DNA from: Vampirovibrionales bacterium
GTDB taxonomy: Bacteria > Cyanobacteriota > Vampirovibrionia > Vampirovibrionales > Vampirovibrionaceae
Reading direction: 5' to 3'
Assembly: GCA_016712355.1 (NCBI GenBank)
Contig: JADJRF010000005.1
Span: 2,232,001 to 2,296,000 of the forward strand
DNA: 64,000 nucleotides
Shown here: positions 35,501 through 42,678 of the stretch, in pieces
How positions within the stretch are numbered: the first letter of the stretch is position 1
Layout of the letters: the number at the start of each line of letters is the position of its first letter
Made by a program: the position numbers and the translations under genes
Notes under the pieces: model-generated
What the model saw: only the letters and a program-made list of their open reading frames with translations
The model's database searches: none
What the model was told of the DNA's origin: nothing

Positions 35501-37822
35501 AATCCCGACGCCGTTGGTTGCAGCGCCGGTGAGGTTGGCGTCGGCATTGAAGGTATTGGCCCCGCTGTTGACGACCGCGGCATTCAGCGTCAAATCGTTA
35601 CTCGCACTGGCCGTTAACGCGCCGGATCCATTGCTGATATCACCATCGATTGAGACGTTGGTTCCGGCCAGCGTTAACGCGCCGGTTCCCGGTTTGGTGA
35701 TACCGCCCAGACTGGTAATCGATAAATCACCGACCCCGTTGCTGGCGGCGCCGGTCAGATTGGCGTCCGCCGTCAAGGATACGGCCCCATTAGCGGCTAT
35801 CGCCAGCAGGGTATTCAGGGTGAGATGATTACTGGCGTTAATGCCCACGTTACCCGCGCCAAAGGAGGAGAACGTCCCGTCCAACGTCACGTTGGCCCCA
35901 TTCAGCGTCAGAGTCCCGGTCCCTGGCTTGGAAATAACGCCGGCTGCGGTGATCTGCAAATCGCCAACCCCATTGCTCGCCGCGCCGGCCAGATTGGCGT
36001 CAGCGGTCAGCGAAATACCGGCATTGGCGGCGACGCTCAAAGTATTGTTGAGGGTGAGATGATTGCTGGCATTCATCGTCACGGAACCGGAGCCCAGCGT
36101 CATCGCGCCATCCAGGGTGATATTGCTTCCCGTCAGCGTCATCGCGCCAGAACCCAGCTTGGTGATGCTGCCATCGTTTCGCAGATAAATATTGCCCACG
36201 CCGTTACTGGCGCTGCCATTGGCCGCATCGGCCGTCAGGGTAAGAGTGGAAGCGGTGGCATTCGTGCCAACGGTTAAGGCGTTGTAGATATTGATGTCAT
36301 TATTGGCCGACAGCGTAAAACTGGTCGTCGCAGGCAGATCAAAGGCATCGACAATCGTAATATCATTGGTCGCCTGCAAGTTAACCGTGGCAAATCCGCT
36401 AAAAAATGACGGATCAAACGCAGAATCTGCTCCCGGATTAACGGTATAAGCCACTGTCCCGCCACCGGGGTTGCTCCCGCCATTCTGAATTACGATATTC
36501 ACCGGATCAATCAGGAGGGAGCCTGCCGTACCGCCCGGCGCCTCGCCTCGCGCAAGCCCCTCGTAAATCACGGTGTTTTGCGCGCTGACTTCCGCAAACC
36601 CACCGTCGCCATGGCGTCGTCCGCCACGAACATCGATCAGCGCGTCGCGTTGAAAAAGCGTATCGACATCCGACCAGATGCGCACGCTACCCGCCGAACC
36701 CGACTCGCCCACCGCCGCAACCGAGGTGACGCCGCCCGACTCCAGACGCGTTTGCTGACGAGAGGCAATGTCAATCGAGCCGCCCGCGCCGTCTTCGGCC
36801 GCTGTTGCCAATACCTGACCGGAAGAAGTGATTGCGTCACCCTGAATCGACACATCTCCCGCCGTCGCCTGCTCTGTCGCCGCGCTGGCGTCAATGACGC
36901 CCGTATTTACCACCAACGCCGATCGATCTTCGCTGGCGGCCTGCAAGGCGATTTGTCCCTGGCCGTTGCGAGTGATCGACTGCGCCTGAATCACGCCGGT
37001 ATTGTTAATCGCGCGGGCATAAAGCTGCCTGGATAAATCTGCCTGAAGTCGCACCAGGCCGTCGTTGGCCGCAATCGTGCCCGCATTGCGGATAGCGTCC
37101 TGATAGCCTTCAACCTTGCCGCTGAGAGCCTTGTCGACGCGCACCTGTACCGCCACGCCGTCCGGCGTACGCATGGCAATCTCATCTCCGACGGCAATCT
37201 GGACGCTGCCGCCGGGCGCATGGATATTGCCCGTATTGGCCACCGCCGGGCCATTCAGAACAACATAGCCGCCGGGAGCCGCCTCAATGTGGCCTTCGTT
37301 CCTCAACGCCGCCGCCAATTGCGCCGGATCGCGGCGAAACGTATAGTCGCGCGCCATGAAGTCCTGCGGCTTCATTGACAGGGTGGACAACACCAGCGAT
37401 CCCACGTTGAGCCGGGCCATGGGACCAATCTCAATTCCGGCGGGATTCACGAGAAACACATGACCGTTGGCGTTCATCGCGCCCAGAATACGAGACGTTT
37501 GACCGCCGATCACGTAATTCAACAGGCTGCCTTGCGGCAGCGACAGAAAGAAATTAACCCGTTCGTGGGCAGCGATATCAAATTGCTGATAACGGACGAT
37601 CGACTGAAGCGAACGACTGGTAATGTTCAGCGTATTGGCGTCTGGCTGATCAAACTGCACGTCGCCGGATTCCACAGCATACCCAGTCGGTAACGCCATG
37701 GCGGAAGGTGAATTGAGAAACGGAACCGAAAATAATAGCATCCCAGCCAACACAGCAGACAGCCAACGCCCCGACGGGGACGCGGACCGCTTAGAACCGT
37801 TATGGCAAAACGCTCGTGTCAT
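26555..37822 (-). CDS. Giant filamentous haemagglutinin-like exoprotein (TpsA)
   Basis: About 3,755 residues, the secreted partner of a two-partner secretion system. From ATG 37822 there is a long Sec signal peptide (basic n-region, then WLSAVLAGMLLFSVPFL, with likely cleavage after AMA), and then the TPS/haemagglutination-activity domain, with NANGHVFLVNPAGIEIGP in place of the usual NPNGI. The body is a beta-helix predicted from hundreds of degenerate Gly/Asn/Thr/Leu-rich repeats. It includes eight exact 78-residue repeats at about residues 2647-3270 (listed separately). The C-terminus is a Pro/Glu- and Arg/Lys-rich tail (RVRKRVKTSGLYG). A TTG further upstream at 37888 is not favoured. The transporter gene is divergent. 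It probably acts as a surface adhesin. Confidence 0.9.
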   Translation of the reverse strand: MTRAFCHNGSKRSASPSGRWLSAVLAGMLLFSVPFLNSPSAMALPTGYAVESGDVQFDQPDANTLNITSRSLQSIVRYQQFDIAAHERVNFFLSLPQGSLLNYVIGGQTSRILGAMNANGHVFLVNPAGIEIGPMARLNVGSLVLSTLSMKPQDFMARDYTFRRDPAQLAAALRNEGHIEAAPGGYVVLNGPAVANTGNIHAPGGSVQIAVGDEIAMRTPDGVAVQVRVDKALSGKVEGYQDAIRNAGTIAANDGLVRLQADLSRQLYARAINNTGVIQAQSITRNGQGQIALQAASEDRSALVVNTGVIDASAATEQATAGDVSIQGDAITSSGQVLATAAEDGAGGSIDIASRQQTRLESGGVTSVAAVGESGSAGSVRIWSDVDTLFQRDALIDVRGGRRHGDGGFAEVSAQNTVIYEGLARGEAPGGTAGSLLIDPVNIVIQNGGSNPGGGTVAYTVNPGADSAFDPSFFSGFATVNLQATNDITIVDAFDLPATTSFTLSANNDINIYNALTVGTNATASTLTLTADAANGSASNGVGNIYLRNDGSITKLGSGAMTLTGSNITLDGAMTLGSGSVTMNASNHLTLNNTLSVAANAGISLTADANLAGAASNGVGDLQITAAGVISKPGTGTLTLNGANVTLDGTFSSFGAGNVGINASNHLTLNTLLAIAANGAVSLTADANLTGAASNGVGDLSITSLGGITKPGTGALTLAGTNVSIDGDISNGSGALTASASNDLTLNAAVVNSGANTFNADANLTGAATNGVGILTITGAGSIAASGSSTLTLSAPTIDLDGTLNPGTGPIAFLTSQVSRPIEVGGGSSLADAEPGSALWISDQELDRITAVNYNTIFGSTTHTAGITAVGTFSSGRQLEFRTLGSFVSNVGAPISTTNRQLVITANTVDINDTISIGSGALYIRPTTLTRAIELNAAGAITDAEPALLSVNAAELALLSTTGSLNIGQTTTTGGLSISGSINRGFDLNLYNSASITQPSGVTITLTGSKSLILQADSIDINDAINVGAGNITLSASGAARATQIGGPALLGDVEPGGNLLISDAELALLTNTGTLTLGNTTSTGATTVTTPYGFGNRNLSIASNGSTIINTGSALSVSSGKSISLYSQTLDLNATLDTGAGVGNVNFYTAQAARNIEVGGGVSTADAEPGAAMRVSNPELALLTTGTVTIGNDNTGTFTIIGATNTNAANLSLYARNLITVNASSPITLANKNLTVRANDVAINSALDVGTGIMTFVARDTTRLFNLGGLSSPGGTLGVSNPEFAYLSAGTIVIGSTSYTNGLTISGDVTVNSPLTLINTGTVGSYTGIRQTAGTITTNNRNLTLQGNQVDLDGVINAGTATVTILPASAARPVTLASSLASGASETALSDLNISINEMNAITSGQLTVGTTSNTGGITIAGDFDLSSRYNLSLINAGVAGTTPGLTASDRFFNTGAKWIDVNAVSSSMSWTTAGDNRAISLRNVTANGGTTFGATGDNSGISLSSLSSTGGTTISTEGLASPVQIGALTSFGTGNVNVLMDALQSDLSITGTFIHNGVGGSTVRLNAGHSADGLTLYNAAAALSLGAGSTIASGATKNLSVFTGGGSVFNTTSLFNRSFTFNNLLFRTAADNTGLDFSAASKPLAAFTAANLTLQTQGANSAILLGGSVSASGNLDILAARSNVTLAGALSQSGGAGTSARLSAGYDALGVSQNASAALSLAGVTIANDAAKDVSIWSGGGGVFSNAYFNNAIVLNSLDLRSASAATINVGSTLASTINALTFQTLGDASVNNSGSHLTLGGAGGQTQVGGVLTVQNTQNVLTGADMTIGSLSLATTAANGSVTLAHDVSATNGLAITTHGTGALIAQTGADITSINGPVTLLSRSLEMQGASLIQAGSGVLTLAPNASGVDMAVGDAGAGSATYDINASEFSRLSGASLVIGDTAKTGGLTLAGDLSTSNRFNLTLRNGGNITGSGRAVTADNQSIAFETPGAVTLGAVSGANTILTLDAGTGIATQGAVALTGTGSASFITRNNGAIAINENVSAASGFSATADGSGTLSVATGKSVSTQNALLAITARDVALNGTSTLNAGFTGAVTLKPNDNVAISLASGGAGAGPFDVNASELGRITAGSLQVGDTGKTGGLTILGDINLAGRYHLDLQNGGDITGAGVSLARGGKILTLASGADVTLSSSAVGGLFDISGITANNLSLIASGANAPITLGSDVSAHHLTLKTLASGSSIATGALASSGNLDVLSAYGNVTASGAVSHTGGAGTSARLSAGYDELGVLRNAAAQASLPAASLSISADATKAVRLWDGAGTVLSQSWLNTGATLSTLDLRTAASANLGSQAAPLTLNASQLILKTSGDAFLQTNGPLTLGGAAAGETIAIGGTFSLDSLGDVTVANAVTAQTMLLSAASGGDLYLGDGLSAAPGAVWLDGSELGLLSANQITFGRDVATGEIRLGTANLSASGAHVTLNASGPITDGLNSANTVNLTLASGKNLSITGGGGVGSGVVGASGAGDVGVLTSGGATVSILTNGQDVHLYHGGSLLIDAIQAGAGAVRLASVAGLSGITGAGPHISTTANLSLSSGGVIGGPSSNGLIIDAGAVTITGSGGNAITLTDVGTLTLDRIVTGGAGDIKLSAAGAIDDLDDAGDNIATTGTLSLTSAGAIGGATAQGLNINTGAVTVTSTGGHHVTLSDSGALTLDRIITGGAGNVSLTAAGAIDDLDDVGDNIATTGTLSLTSAGAIGGATTQGLNINTGAVTVSSTGGHHVTLVDSGALTLDRIITGGAGNVSLTAAGAIDDLDDVGDNIATTGTLSLTSAGAIGGATAQGLNINTGAVTVSSTGGHHVTLSDSGALTLDRIITGGAGDIKLSAAGAIDDLDDVGDNIATTGTLSFTSAGAIGGATAQGLNINTGAVTVSSTGGHHVTLSDSGALTLDRIITGGAGDIKLSAAGAIDDLDDVGDNIATTGTLSLTSAGAIGGATAQGLNINTGAVTVSSTGGHHVTLSDSDALTLDRIITGGAGDIKLSAAGAIDDLDDVGDNIATTGTLSLTSMGAIGGSTAQGLNINTGAVTVTSTGGHHVTLVDSGALTLDRIITGGAGNVTLSSAGAIDDLDDVGDNIATTGTLSLTSAGAIGGATAQGLNINTGAVTVTSTGGHHVTLVDSGALTLDRIVTGGAGDIKLSAAGAIDDLDDAGDNIATTGTLSLTSAGAIGGSTAQGLNISTGAVTVTSTGGQNITLSHSGALTLDHIATGGGGDIKLSAANGIIDLNLADTAAQLVTTGAIDLTALSGSIGSATNALGVAPGTGASALKAAAPQGGVYLKAFSAQTRVDNMTANASSGAIVLTGGHVTVGAGKILSAKEISLIVDALTLDGSLSAPTGTIAITPGNRSASIGLDHAASAFNLTTANLANITAGTLVMGDALTQGDITLGVTTLAGGLTLSTTGRVHNGTAVGSNAVNATLGSDSNFRIQGGGAIGSGQVGAADNDLKIHLSGVGKLDVKTNNAPIYINLTHGGYLGQVNAGSAGIQLSAGNTAIGSHGSLLNGNGAAYNLVAGADSSLISGYNGSSSIGSQNDPIRVLMPSGQLRIQTFGADNGTSINLTGNVANPIVVVSPPPGAIVTNDLQLILPAAEPTVQAVQTPYLLDHKVFPGGFLEKRDTHSFSLRGSSENEDVLTVRRIEPAPIPEADLLDMGPAPVPQAEEDPSELLDQNLRVRKRVKTSGLYGAGSPSVKRVLGSNPR
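28013..29884 (-). repeat. Eight tandem 234-bp repeats inside tpsA
   Basis: Eight consecutive units of exactly 234 bp (78 codons, 1,872 bp) with no indel. Each begins DIKLSAAGAIDDLDD or the variant NVSLTAAGAIDDLDD, and carries TGTLSLTSAGAIGG, GLNINTGAVTV and a terminal TGGHHVTL ... LTLDRIITGGAG. The units differ mostly at synonymous positions (for example GCC/GCG and GGT/GGC changes), with a few exchanges such as DIKLSA/NVSLTA. Degenerate half-units flank both ends. Slipped-strand or recombination-driven copy-number change is likely over time. Confidence 0.95.
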
Positions 37823-38065
37823 GGATTTTACCGGGACCTCACCGGAAAAGTCGTTTCTTCCATCGTGGCAGAGGCGTTGAGCGAGCAAAACCTCCTGTTA
37901 ACGCAAGCCTTACTCCTTCAATTGCAGGATTTTTCGCCTTCCTCCTGAAGACGCAGGATCCCGCCCGGAGCGTGGAAACGTACAATTCCGTATGATTCTT
38001 ATCGACTATTTTTATAGGGACTTGAATTTATTCGACCCTAAAATCAGACGAACAGGTGGGCAGGA

Positions 38066-39922
38066 ATGGGGCGAGCGGACTGGCAACACGATTCCAGGGC
38101 CGGGAGGCTGGCGCCGCTGCGCTTTTCGCGCATCTCAAATCTGCGGGCCATCTGCGTTTTACTGGCCAGCGCCTGGCTGCTGAACCCGCTGAATACCCCT
38201 GCCAGCGCAGAATCGCCGCCGCCATCTTCTGCTACGCCCGCTTTGGGCGATCTGATTCAGACGCTGCGCCAGGACCCGCGCTCGCCTCTAACGCATCCCC
38301 AAGCCGAAAAACCCGCCAGTCTGGCGGCCCCCGTGGAAGCGCCCGTTTCCCAATCAGATACGGTCACCCCGGAGGCGTCCCCGATCACCGAAGACACGCC
38401 GTTTTTTGTTCAAAGCGTCTCCGTGGAAGGCGTCTCTGCCTTAAACCGTAAAGAGCTCGCGCGCCGGCTGGCTCCGTTTCAAGAAAGCAACGTCACGTTT
38501 CGACAATTGAAAGCTCTGGCGGACTCCCTGACGGCGCTGTATCACGAGCAGGGCTTTGTCACGAGCCAGGTCGTCTTGCCGCCTCAAACGCTGGAAGGAC
38601 ATAGCGTTCAGCTTCAGGCAATCGAAGGACGTCTGGGCGACGTCCAACTCGAGATGGACCCCGCGCATCCGCTGGTCGGCCGTCGCGCGATCGCGCCGCG
38701 CTTGAATCTGGATCGAAACGATATCTTCAATCTGCGGGCGATTCGCTCACAACTCAATACGATTAACGAGCATCCCGACATGAAAGTCGGCGCCACGATC
38801 CGGGCCTCGCAAACCCCCGGCGCAACAGATCTGACGCTCACGGCCAAGACGCGTTTTCCGCTGCACATATCGCCGTCACTGGATAACATGGGACGCGAGA
38901 CCATTGGCGATCTACGCGTTGGTCTGACGGCGCAAGACACCAACTTATTGGGGTTTGGCGATCAATTGAGCAGCAGTCTGGTCTGGACCCGTCGATCGTT
39001 TGGCCATTTCTCGCGCTACCGCCTCCCCGTCGGCGCGTATGGCGCCGAGGTCGGTTTTGATTTCGGGCGCAGCGCCCTGCGACTGGGCAACAATCTGACG
39101 AAATACGAGATCAGCGGCCATTCGACAACGTATTCGATCAATCTGACGCAGCCTCTCTACCGCGGAGACTGGCTCAAAATCACAGGGAGCCAGTCGCTTG
39201 ATATTAAAAATATGGAAACCGCCCTGCACAATCAGCCTCTATACGCGGATAATATCCGCGTATGGCAATCCGGGCTGGACATTGAACAATGGGACCGTCT
39301 GGGACGAACAATTTTGCATCAGGAAATCGGCGTGGGCCTGCCGATTTTTCGAGCCACAGACGGCGGCAGTCGAATGGCCAGCCGACGAAACGCCGGAAGC
39401 CGATTTTTTCGCTACGCCGGACAACTGATGCGCATCCACCGCCTGCCACTGAAGGCCATTGCCGTGCTGCGACTCAATTATCAGGTGAGCCCCGACCGGC
39501 TGGTTTCTTCTGAACAGATGCAACTCGGCGGCGCGTACTCCGTGCGAGGATACCGGGAGGGATCGCAAATCGGCGACGCCGGGCTGTCGTTCAATGCAGA
39601 GTACTACCTGCCGTTGTCCGCGTTTTTAGGACGCGCGCAAACAACGGGCGGGGCTAACGGCGAAACAATCCTGCGCCCCCCGCACCCTCTTGCAGATGCG
39701 ATCCAGTTGGTTGCCTTCAGCGATTTCGGCGCGAGCTGGACCAATCGGCCGCTGGCCAACGGAGACAAGTCTGAATACATGGCCGCCAGCGGCCTTGGCG
39801 TTCGCGCCCGTCTCAGCGAACGGCTGACCGGACGACTCGATCTCGCGCTCCCGCTGCTGCGCTATCGGCTCGACTCTCAGCGGCTGCGCGTTCATTTTGG
39901 GCTGCAAAGCGCCCTGTTTTAG
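38066..39922 (+). CDS. Two-partner secretion outer-membrane transporter (TpsB, ShlB/FhaC family)
   Basis: A 618-residue outer-membrane protein. After an N-terminal signal-like segment (ISNLRAICVLLASAWLL ... ASAES) there is a Pro-rich linker, then POTRA domains (FFVQSVSVEGVSALNRKELARRL and a second before residue 240), and then a 16-strand beta-barrel with the conserved GGAYSVRGYREGS motif (VRGY) that plugs into the barrel. The last residue is Phe, as in most outer-membrane barrels. It exports the TpsA protein encoded divergently 243 bp away. The order differs from the usual co-directional tpsB-tpsA operon. GCAGGA precedes the start closely. Confidence 0.93.
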   Translation: MGRADWQHDSRAGRLAPLRFSRISNLRAICVLLASAWLLNPLNTPASAESPPPSSATPALGDLIQTLRQDPRSPLTHPQAEKPASLAAPVEAPVSQSDTVTPEASPITEDTPFFVQSVSVEGVSALNRKELARRLAPFQESNVTFRQLKALADSLTALYHEQGFVTSQVVLPPQTLEGHSVQLQAIEGRLGDVQLEMDPAHPLVGRRAIAPRLNLDRNDIFNLRAIRSQLNTINEHPDMKVGATIRASQTPGATDLTLTAKTRFPLHISPSLDNMGRETIGDLRVGLTAQDTNLLGFGDQLSSSLVWTRRSFGHFSRYRLPVGAYGAEVGFDFGRSALRLGNNLTKYEISGHSTTYSINLTQPLYRGDWLKITGSQSLDIKNMETALHNQPLYADNIRVWQSGLDIEQWDRLGRTILHQEIGVGLPIFRATDGGSRMASRRNAGSRFFRYAGQLMRIHRLPLKAIAVLRLNYQVSPDRLVSSEQMQLGGAYSVRGYREGSQIGDAGLSFNAEYYLPLSAFLGRAQTTGGANGETILRPPHPLADAIQLVAFSDFGASWTNRPLANGDKSEYMAASGLGVRARLSERLTGRLDLALPLLRYRLDSQRLRVHFGLQSALF

Positions 39923-39970
39923 CCCGCCCATACGCGTCGTCGTCAGAAAATCAGGTTTTAAATCGGGCAA

Positions 39971-40687
39971 TTAAAGACTGTGCAGTTCTTCTGGTCGAAT
40001 CAGTCCGGTAGTAATGGCTTTCACGGCGGCCTGTACGCGATCATGGACCGCCAGTTTCTGCAAGATAGCGCTAACCTGGAACTTCACGGTGTGAACGCTG
40101 ACGAATAACTGATTGGCGATTTCCTGATTATTTTTGCCTTCGGTCAGTAGTCGCAACACTTCTCGCTCTCGCGCGCCCAGAGAGGGCGACGCGCCTTCCT
40201 CGGCAGGCTTGACAGATGCCGCGTCCAGGGTTTCGCCAGAACGAGGGGCTTTTTCAGAAAACACCGACAGCGCAACCGTCGCAATCGCCGGGTCGAGCCA
40301 AGCCGCCCCATCCATCACCGAACGAATGACTTCTACGAGGCGCTCGGTGGGAATCCCCTTGAGACAATAGGCGTTAGCGCCCGCGCCCAGAGCGGCCATC
40401 ACCGTCTCTTGGGACTCGTGAGAAGTCAGCATAATCACTTTTAATTGCGGCATTTCGGCTTTGAGCAGGCGCGTGGCTTCAATACCGCTCATATCCGGCA
40501 ATGTCACGTCCATTAAAGCAATATCGGGCTCGTGACGCCGAATGGCCTCGATTCCGTCATTCGCAGTGCCTGCCTGCGCCAGCACGTCCATATCGGGCAA
40601 GGCGTCCAGATAAGCGGAGACGCCCATGCGGATCAGCTCGTAATCATCCGTAAACACAATGCGAATGGGACGCTTGGCGTCAGGCAT
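39971..40687 (-). CDS. NarL/FixJ-family response regulator (REC plus LuxR HTH)
   Basis: A 238-residue regulator. The receiver domain has the acidic pair in FTDDYE, the phospho-acceptor D60 in IALMDVTLP, and the T/K switch residues in MLTSHES and YCLKG. After an unusually long, Ser/Glu-rich linker (about residues 145-170) comes a LuxR HTH (LGAREREVLRLLTEGKNNQEIANQLFVSVHTVKFQV). It lies convergent to tpsB with 48 bp between stops. No kinase is adjacent, so the partner is unknown; a histidine kinase occurs 2-3 kb away. A link to adhesin expression is possible but only inferred from proximity. Confidence 0.92.
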   Translation of the reverse strand: MPDAKRPIRIVFTDDYELIRMGVSAYLDALPDMDVLAQAGTANDGIEAIRRHEPDIALMDVTLPDMSGIEATRLLKAEMPQLKVIMLTSHESQETVMAALGAGANAYCLKGIPTERLVEVIRSVMDGAAWLDPAIATVALSVFSEKAPRSGETLDAASVKPAEEGASPSLGAREREVLRLLTEGKNNQEIANQLFVSVHTVKFQVSAILQKLAVHDRVQAAVKAITTGLIRPEELHSL

Positions 40688-40833
40688 GGCAAGATCCCTT
40701 TTGACCCTGCAAAAAAGCGGGTCTGATCGACGGCAACAAATTACAGTATCTAACGAAGGCTCTGAACGCTCGGGCCATCATAGCACGCGCTCGCCGTTTC
40801 CGAACGCTCTGTCTGCAAACGCCGCGCCCGCCA

Positions 40834-40870
40834 AAAGCGACGCTCAGCCCATCGGACGACAGGCTGAGCG
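40834..40870 (-). terminator. Likely rho-independent terminator
   Basis: On the minus strand a 9-bp perfect stem (CGCTCAGCC / GGCTGAGCG at 40862-40870 and 40841-40849, 12-nt loop) is followed by TCGCTTTTGG. It lies 35 bp past the stop of the Gly-zipper gene, so it probably ends that transcript. The T-run is short, so confidence is moderate. Confidence 0.6.
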
Positions 40871-40904
40871 CGCATTCTCCCTTGGTTGAAACCGTGGGAG
40901 AAGA

Positions 40905-41417
40905 TTAAGAGATGTTAATAGCCTTGCCCTGATGACGCTCAAACAGCGCCTTCAATTCAGGAACCATCTCTTCGGAAGCCTGGACGGCGACCATCATGTT
41001 GCCTTCCTGCTTCAAGGCGTCTTCGTACACTTTGGCTTCATGCTCAGGCACGCCCAAGCCAATCAGACCGCCCAACAGACCACCCGCGCTAGCGCCAGCA
41101 GCCGTTCCGGCCAGAGCGCCAACCAGCGGACCCGCCGCCAACAAGCCCACGCCGGGCAGCAGGACGGAACCAACCAGCGTCAGGCCGCCGATAATCGCCC
41201 CAATAGCCGCGCCGCTCAGACCGCCGATAGTGGCGCCCTCAGGGGCTTTATTGCCATCTTTGACGTTGATCTTGTTGCCAGTATTTTCGGACATCAGAAT
41301 GCTGATTTGGTCAGCAGGAACGTGCCGCTGCTGAAGCTCTTGATAAAGAGAATTCAACACATCTTCCGAAAAAATACCGGCAATATTTTTGGTTTTAACA
41401 GGCGTTTGCATGGTCAT
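40905..41417 (-). CDS. Gly-zipper stress-type protein, low-temperature-induced-protein-like
   Basis: A 170-residue protein. The N-terminal part (GIFSEDVLNSLYQELQQRHVP) resembles a small ferredoxin-like regulatory fold. A central Gly/Ala-rich hydrophobic stretch (GATIGGLSGAAIGAIIGG and GALAGTAAGASAGGLLGG) forms two glycine zippers, and GVPEHEAKVYEDALKQEGNMMVAV follows. This layout matches general-stress/low-temperature-induced proteins of Cyanobacteria and Deinococcus; the biochemical role is unknown. ATG 41417 has GGAG 9 nt upstream (GAAGGAGACTGTTATC), so it is preferred over starts at 41489 and 41435. Monocistronic with a terminator behind it. Confidence 0.75.
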   Translation of the reverse strand: MTMQTPVKTKNIAGIFSEDVLNSLYQELQQRHVPADQISILMSENTGNKINVKDGNKAPEGATIGGLSGAAIGAIIGGLTLVGSVLLPGVGLLAAGPLVGALAGTAAGASAGGLLGGLIGLGVPEHEAKVYEDALKQEGNMMVAVQASEEMVPELKALFERHQGKAINIS

Positions 41418-42099
41418 GATAACAGTCTCCTTCATTAACTCATTAACTAAACGGTAAAAAAAGCGAAAATCAGTACACAACGCATTCAACAGGGTTTAAG
41501 GGTCGTCTCTTAATGGTCATCTATGAGAATCAGGCGTCGCGTCGCAAAAGAAACCTGAACAAGGGAAAATGTGAGGAATACTTTTGCAGTGACAGCCTGC
41601 TGGAGATGTTCATCTCGCGGCGACTGCGTTTATCATCGCGCTTTGCGTATGTTTCGCCTATCCGTCGAACAGCTAAAAAACAAATAGCCGACTGACTATT
41701 GACGCCAAAACCCATGCGCTGAGCCGACAAAAAGGGTTCTCACTCCCAATGTGAACATTCGTGGGCGCTCGATTATTAAGAAAGCGACATGATATCGATG
41801 CGCCAAGCGCCTGGAGCCCCATACAGAGGATATCCCTTATTCTCCCGCTCTATCTCCATGTGGACGCGGGGCCTTGGGGGAGCTCTTCACTACAGACGTT
41901 CCCATTCTGGAGAAGCTGTCCAAAGGCTCCCAAGGCGCGCAGCGTTATTCTTATATAGAGAAAAAGTAAGAACAGAGAAGAACGGTCCAGCATAGACAAC
42001 CGGGTATTTGAGAATTAGACGATTGTCGGATTGAGGGCGTTCAAAAAATTCTGTATAACCAATGACATACCCACCGCGCCAAGCAAAGGAGATACGCAA
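41418..42099. other. Intergenic, no gene recognised; one imperfect hairpin
   Basis: About 680 bp between the Gly-zipper gene and the next ORF. Several frames of about 60-70 codons occur on both strands but have poor composition and no Shine-Dalgarno sequence. An 11-bp stem with a 2-nt bulge forms between GCCTTGGG..AGC (41871-41883) and GCTCCCAAGGC (41926-41936), with a CTATATAAG-like sequence (minus strand) nearby. I cannot assign it to a known RNA. Confidence 0.4.
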
Positions 42100-42444
42100 A
42101 TGGCCGCTCAAGCCAATACTTTTTCTGCTCCCCAGTCGCAATTACGCGATTCTTTCGATGCCTTCCGCAAGCTGAACGGCCCTATTGCTTTTCGCCTCAG
42201 CGCCGTTACGACAGAAGCCGTCACGCCCTCTGCGATCATCCTCATCAAAGAATACCTGCAACGGATTATTTATCTACAGAAAGACAGCGAGATGGTCACG
42301 CTGCCCTCAATTGTAACCATCGCCAATTTGTTCGAGACGACTCTCAAAGAAGTCAAACTGGCCTTACGCGAATTCAAGAAAATGGGCTTTAATTATCGCA
42401 TTCAAGGCGAATTGCAGCCTGTCCATATCTGGGACGCCTTGTAG
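42100..42444 (+). CDS. Hypothetical protein, possible winged-helix DNA-binding protein
   Basis: A 114-residue protein, entirely helical by eye. The core (AIILIKEYLQRIIYLQKDSEMVTLPSI..., then IANLFETTLKEVKLALREFKKMGF) has the helix-turn-helix-plus-wing rhythm seen in small GntR- or PadR-type regulators: a first helix, TLPSIVTIANLF as candidate helix 2, VKLALREFKKMGF as recognition helix, and NYRIQG as a short wing. ATG 42100 has AAAGGAGA 8-10 nt upstream; the frame is open back to 42031 without a ribosome binding site. It stands alone ahead of a terminator and the CHASE3 kinase. No family is recognised with certainty. Confidence 0.65.
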   Translation: MAAQANTFSAPQSQLRDSFDAFRKLNGPIAFRLSAVTTEAVTPSAIILIKEYLQRIIYLQKDSEMVTLPSIVTIANLFETTLKEVKLALREFKKMGFNYRIQGELQPVHIWDAL

Positions 42445-42486
42445 CGCCTATCCCATACTTCAGACATTAACTGATCAATTTTGATC

Positions 42487-42518
42487 ACTCATAAAATTAG
42501 CAACTCATAAAATTAGCA
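42487..42518. repeat. Tandem 16-bp duplication
   Basis: ACTCATAAAATTAGCA occurs twice in immediate succession (42487-42502 and 42503-42518), between the small ORF and its terminator, preceded by a TGATCA-aTTTTGATCA near-palindrome. The copies are identical, so the event is recent or constrained. It may be a regulatory-site duplication or slippage. Confidence 0.8.
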
Positions 42519-42564
42519 GGAGAGATTTTTAATCGGGTTTTTTAGCTATAACTCTTGGGCTCTG

Positions 42565-42594
42565 AACGATGGCATTGACCATCGTTTTTTTTTT
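42565..42594 (+). terminator. Rho-independent terminator
   Basis: AACGATGG (42565-42572) pairs with CCATCGTT (42579-42586) across a 6-nt loop and is followed by an eight-T extension, giving a T-run to 42594. It should end the transcript of the small ORF at 42100-42444, insulating the downstream kinase. Confidence 0.92.
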
Positions 42595-42678
42595 GCCAAA
42601 ATCAACAAGACGCCAAGGGCCTTGCCCCGGCGTTTGACCTTCCCCAGCCTAAAGACTTGAAAGCATTAGGACTTTGGC

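Noticed and set aside
41513..41995. Small ORFs in the 41.5-42 kb gap
   Set aside because: Mutually overlapping on both strands, no RBS, composition unlike the neighbouring genes.
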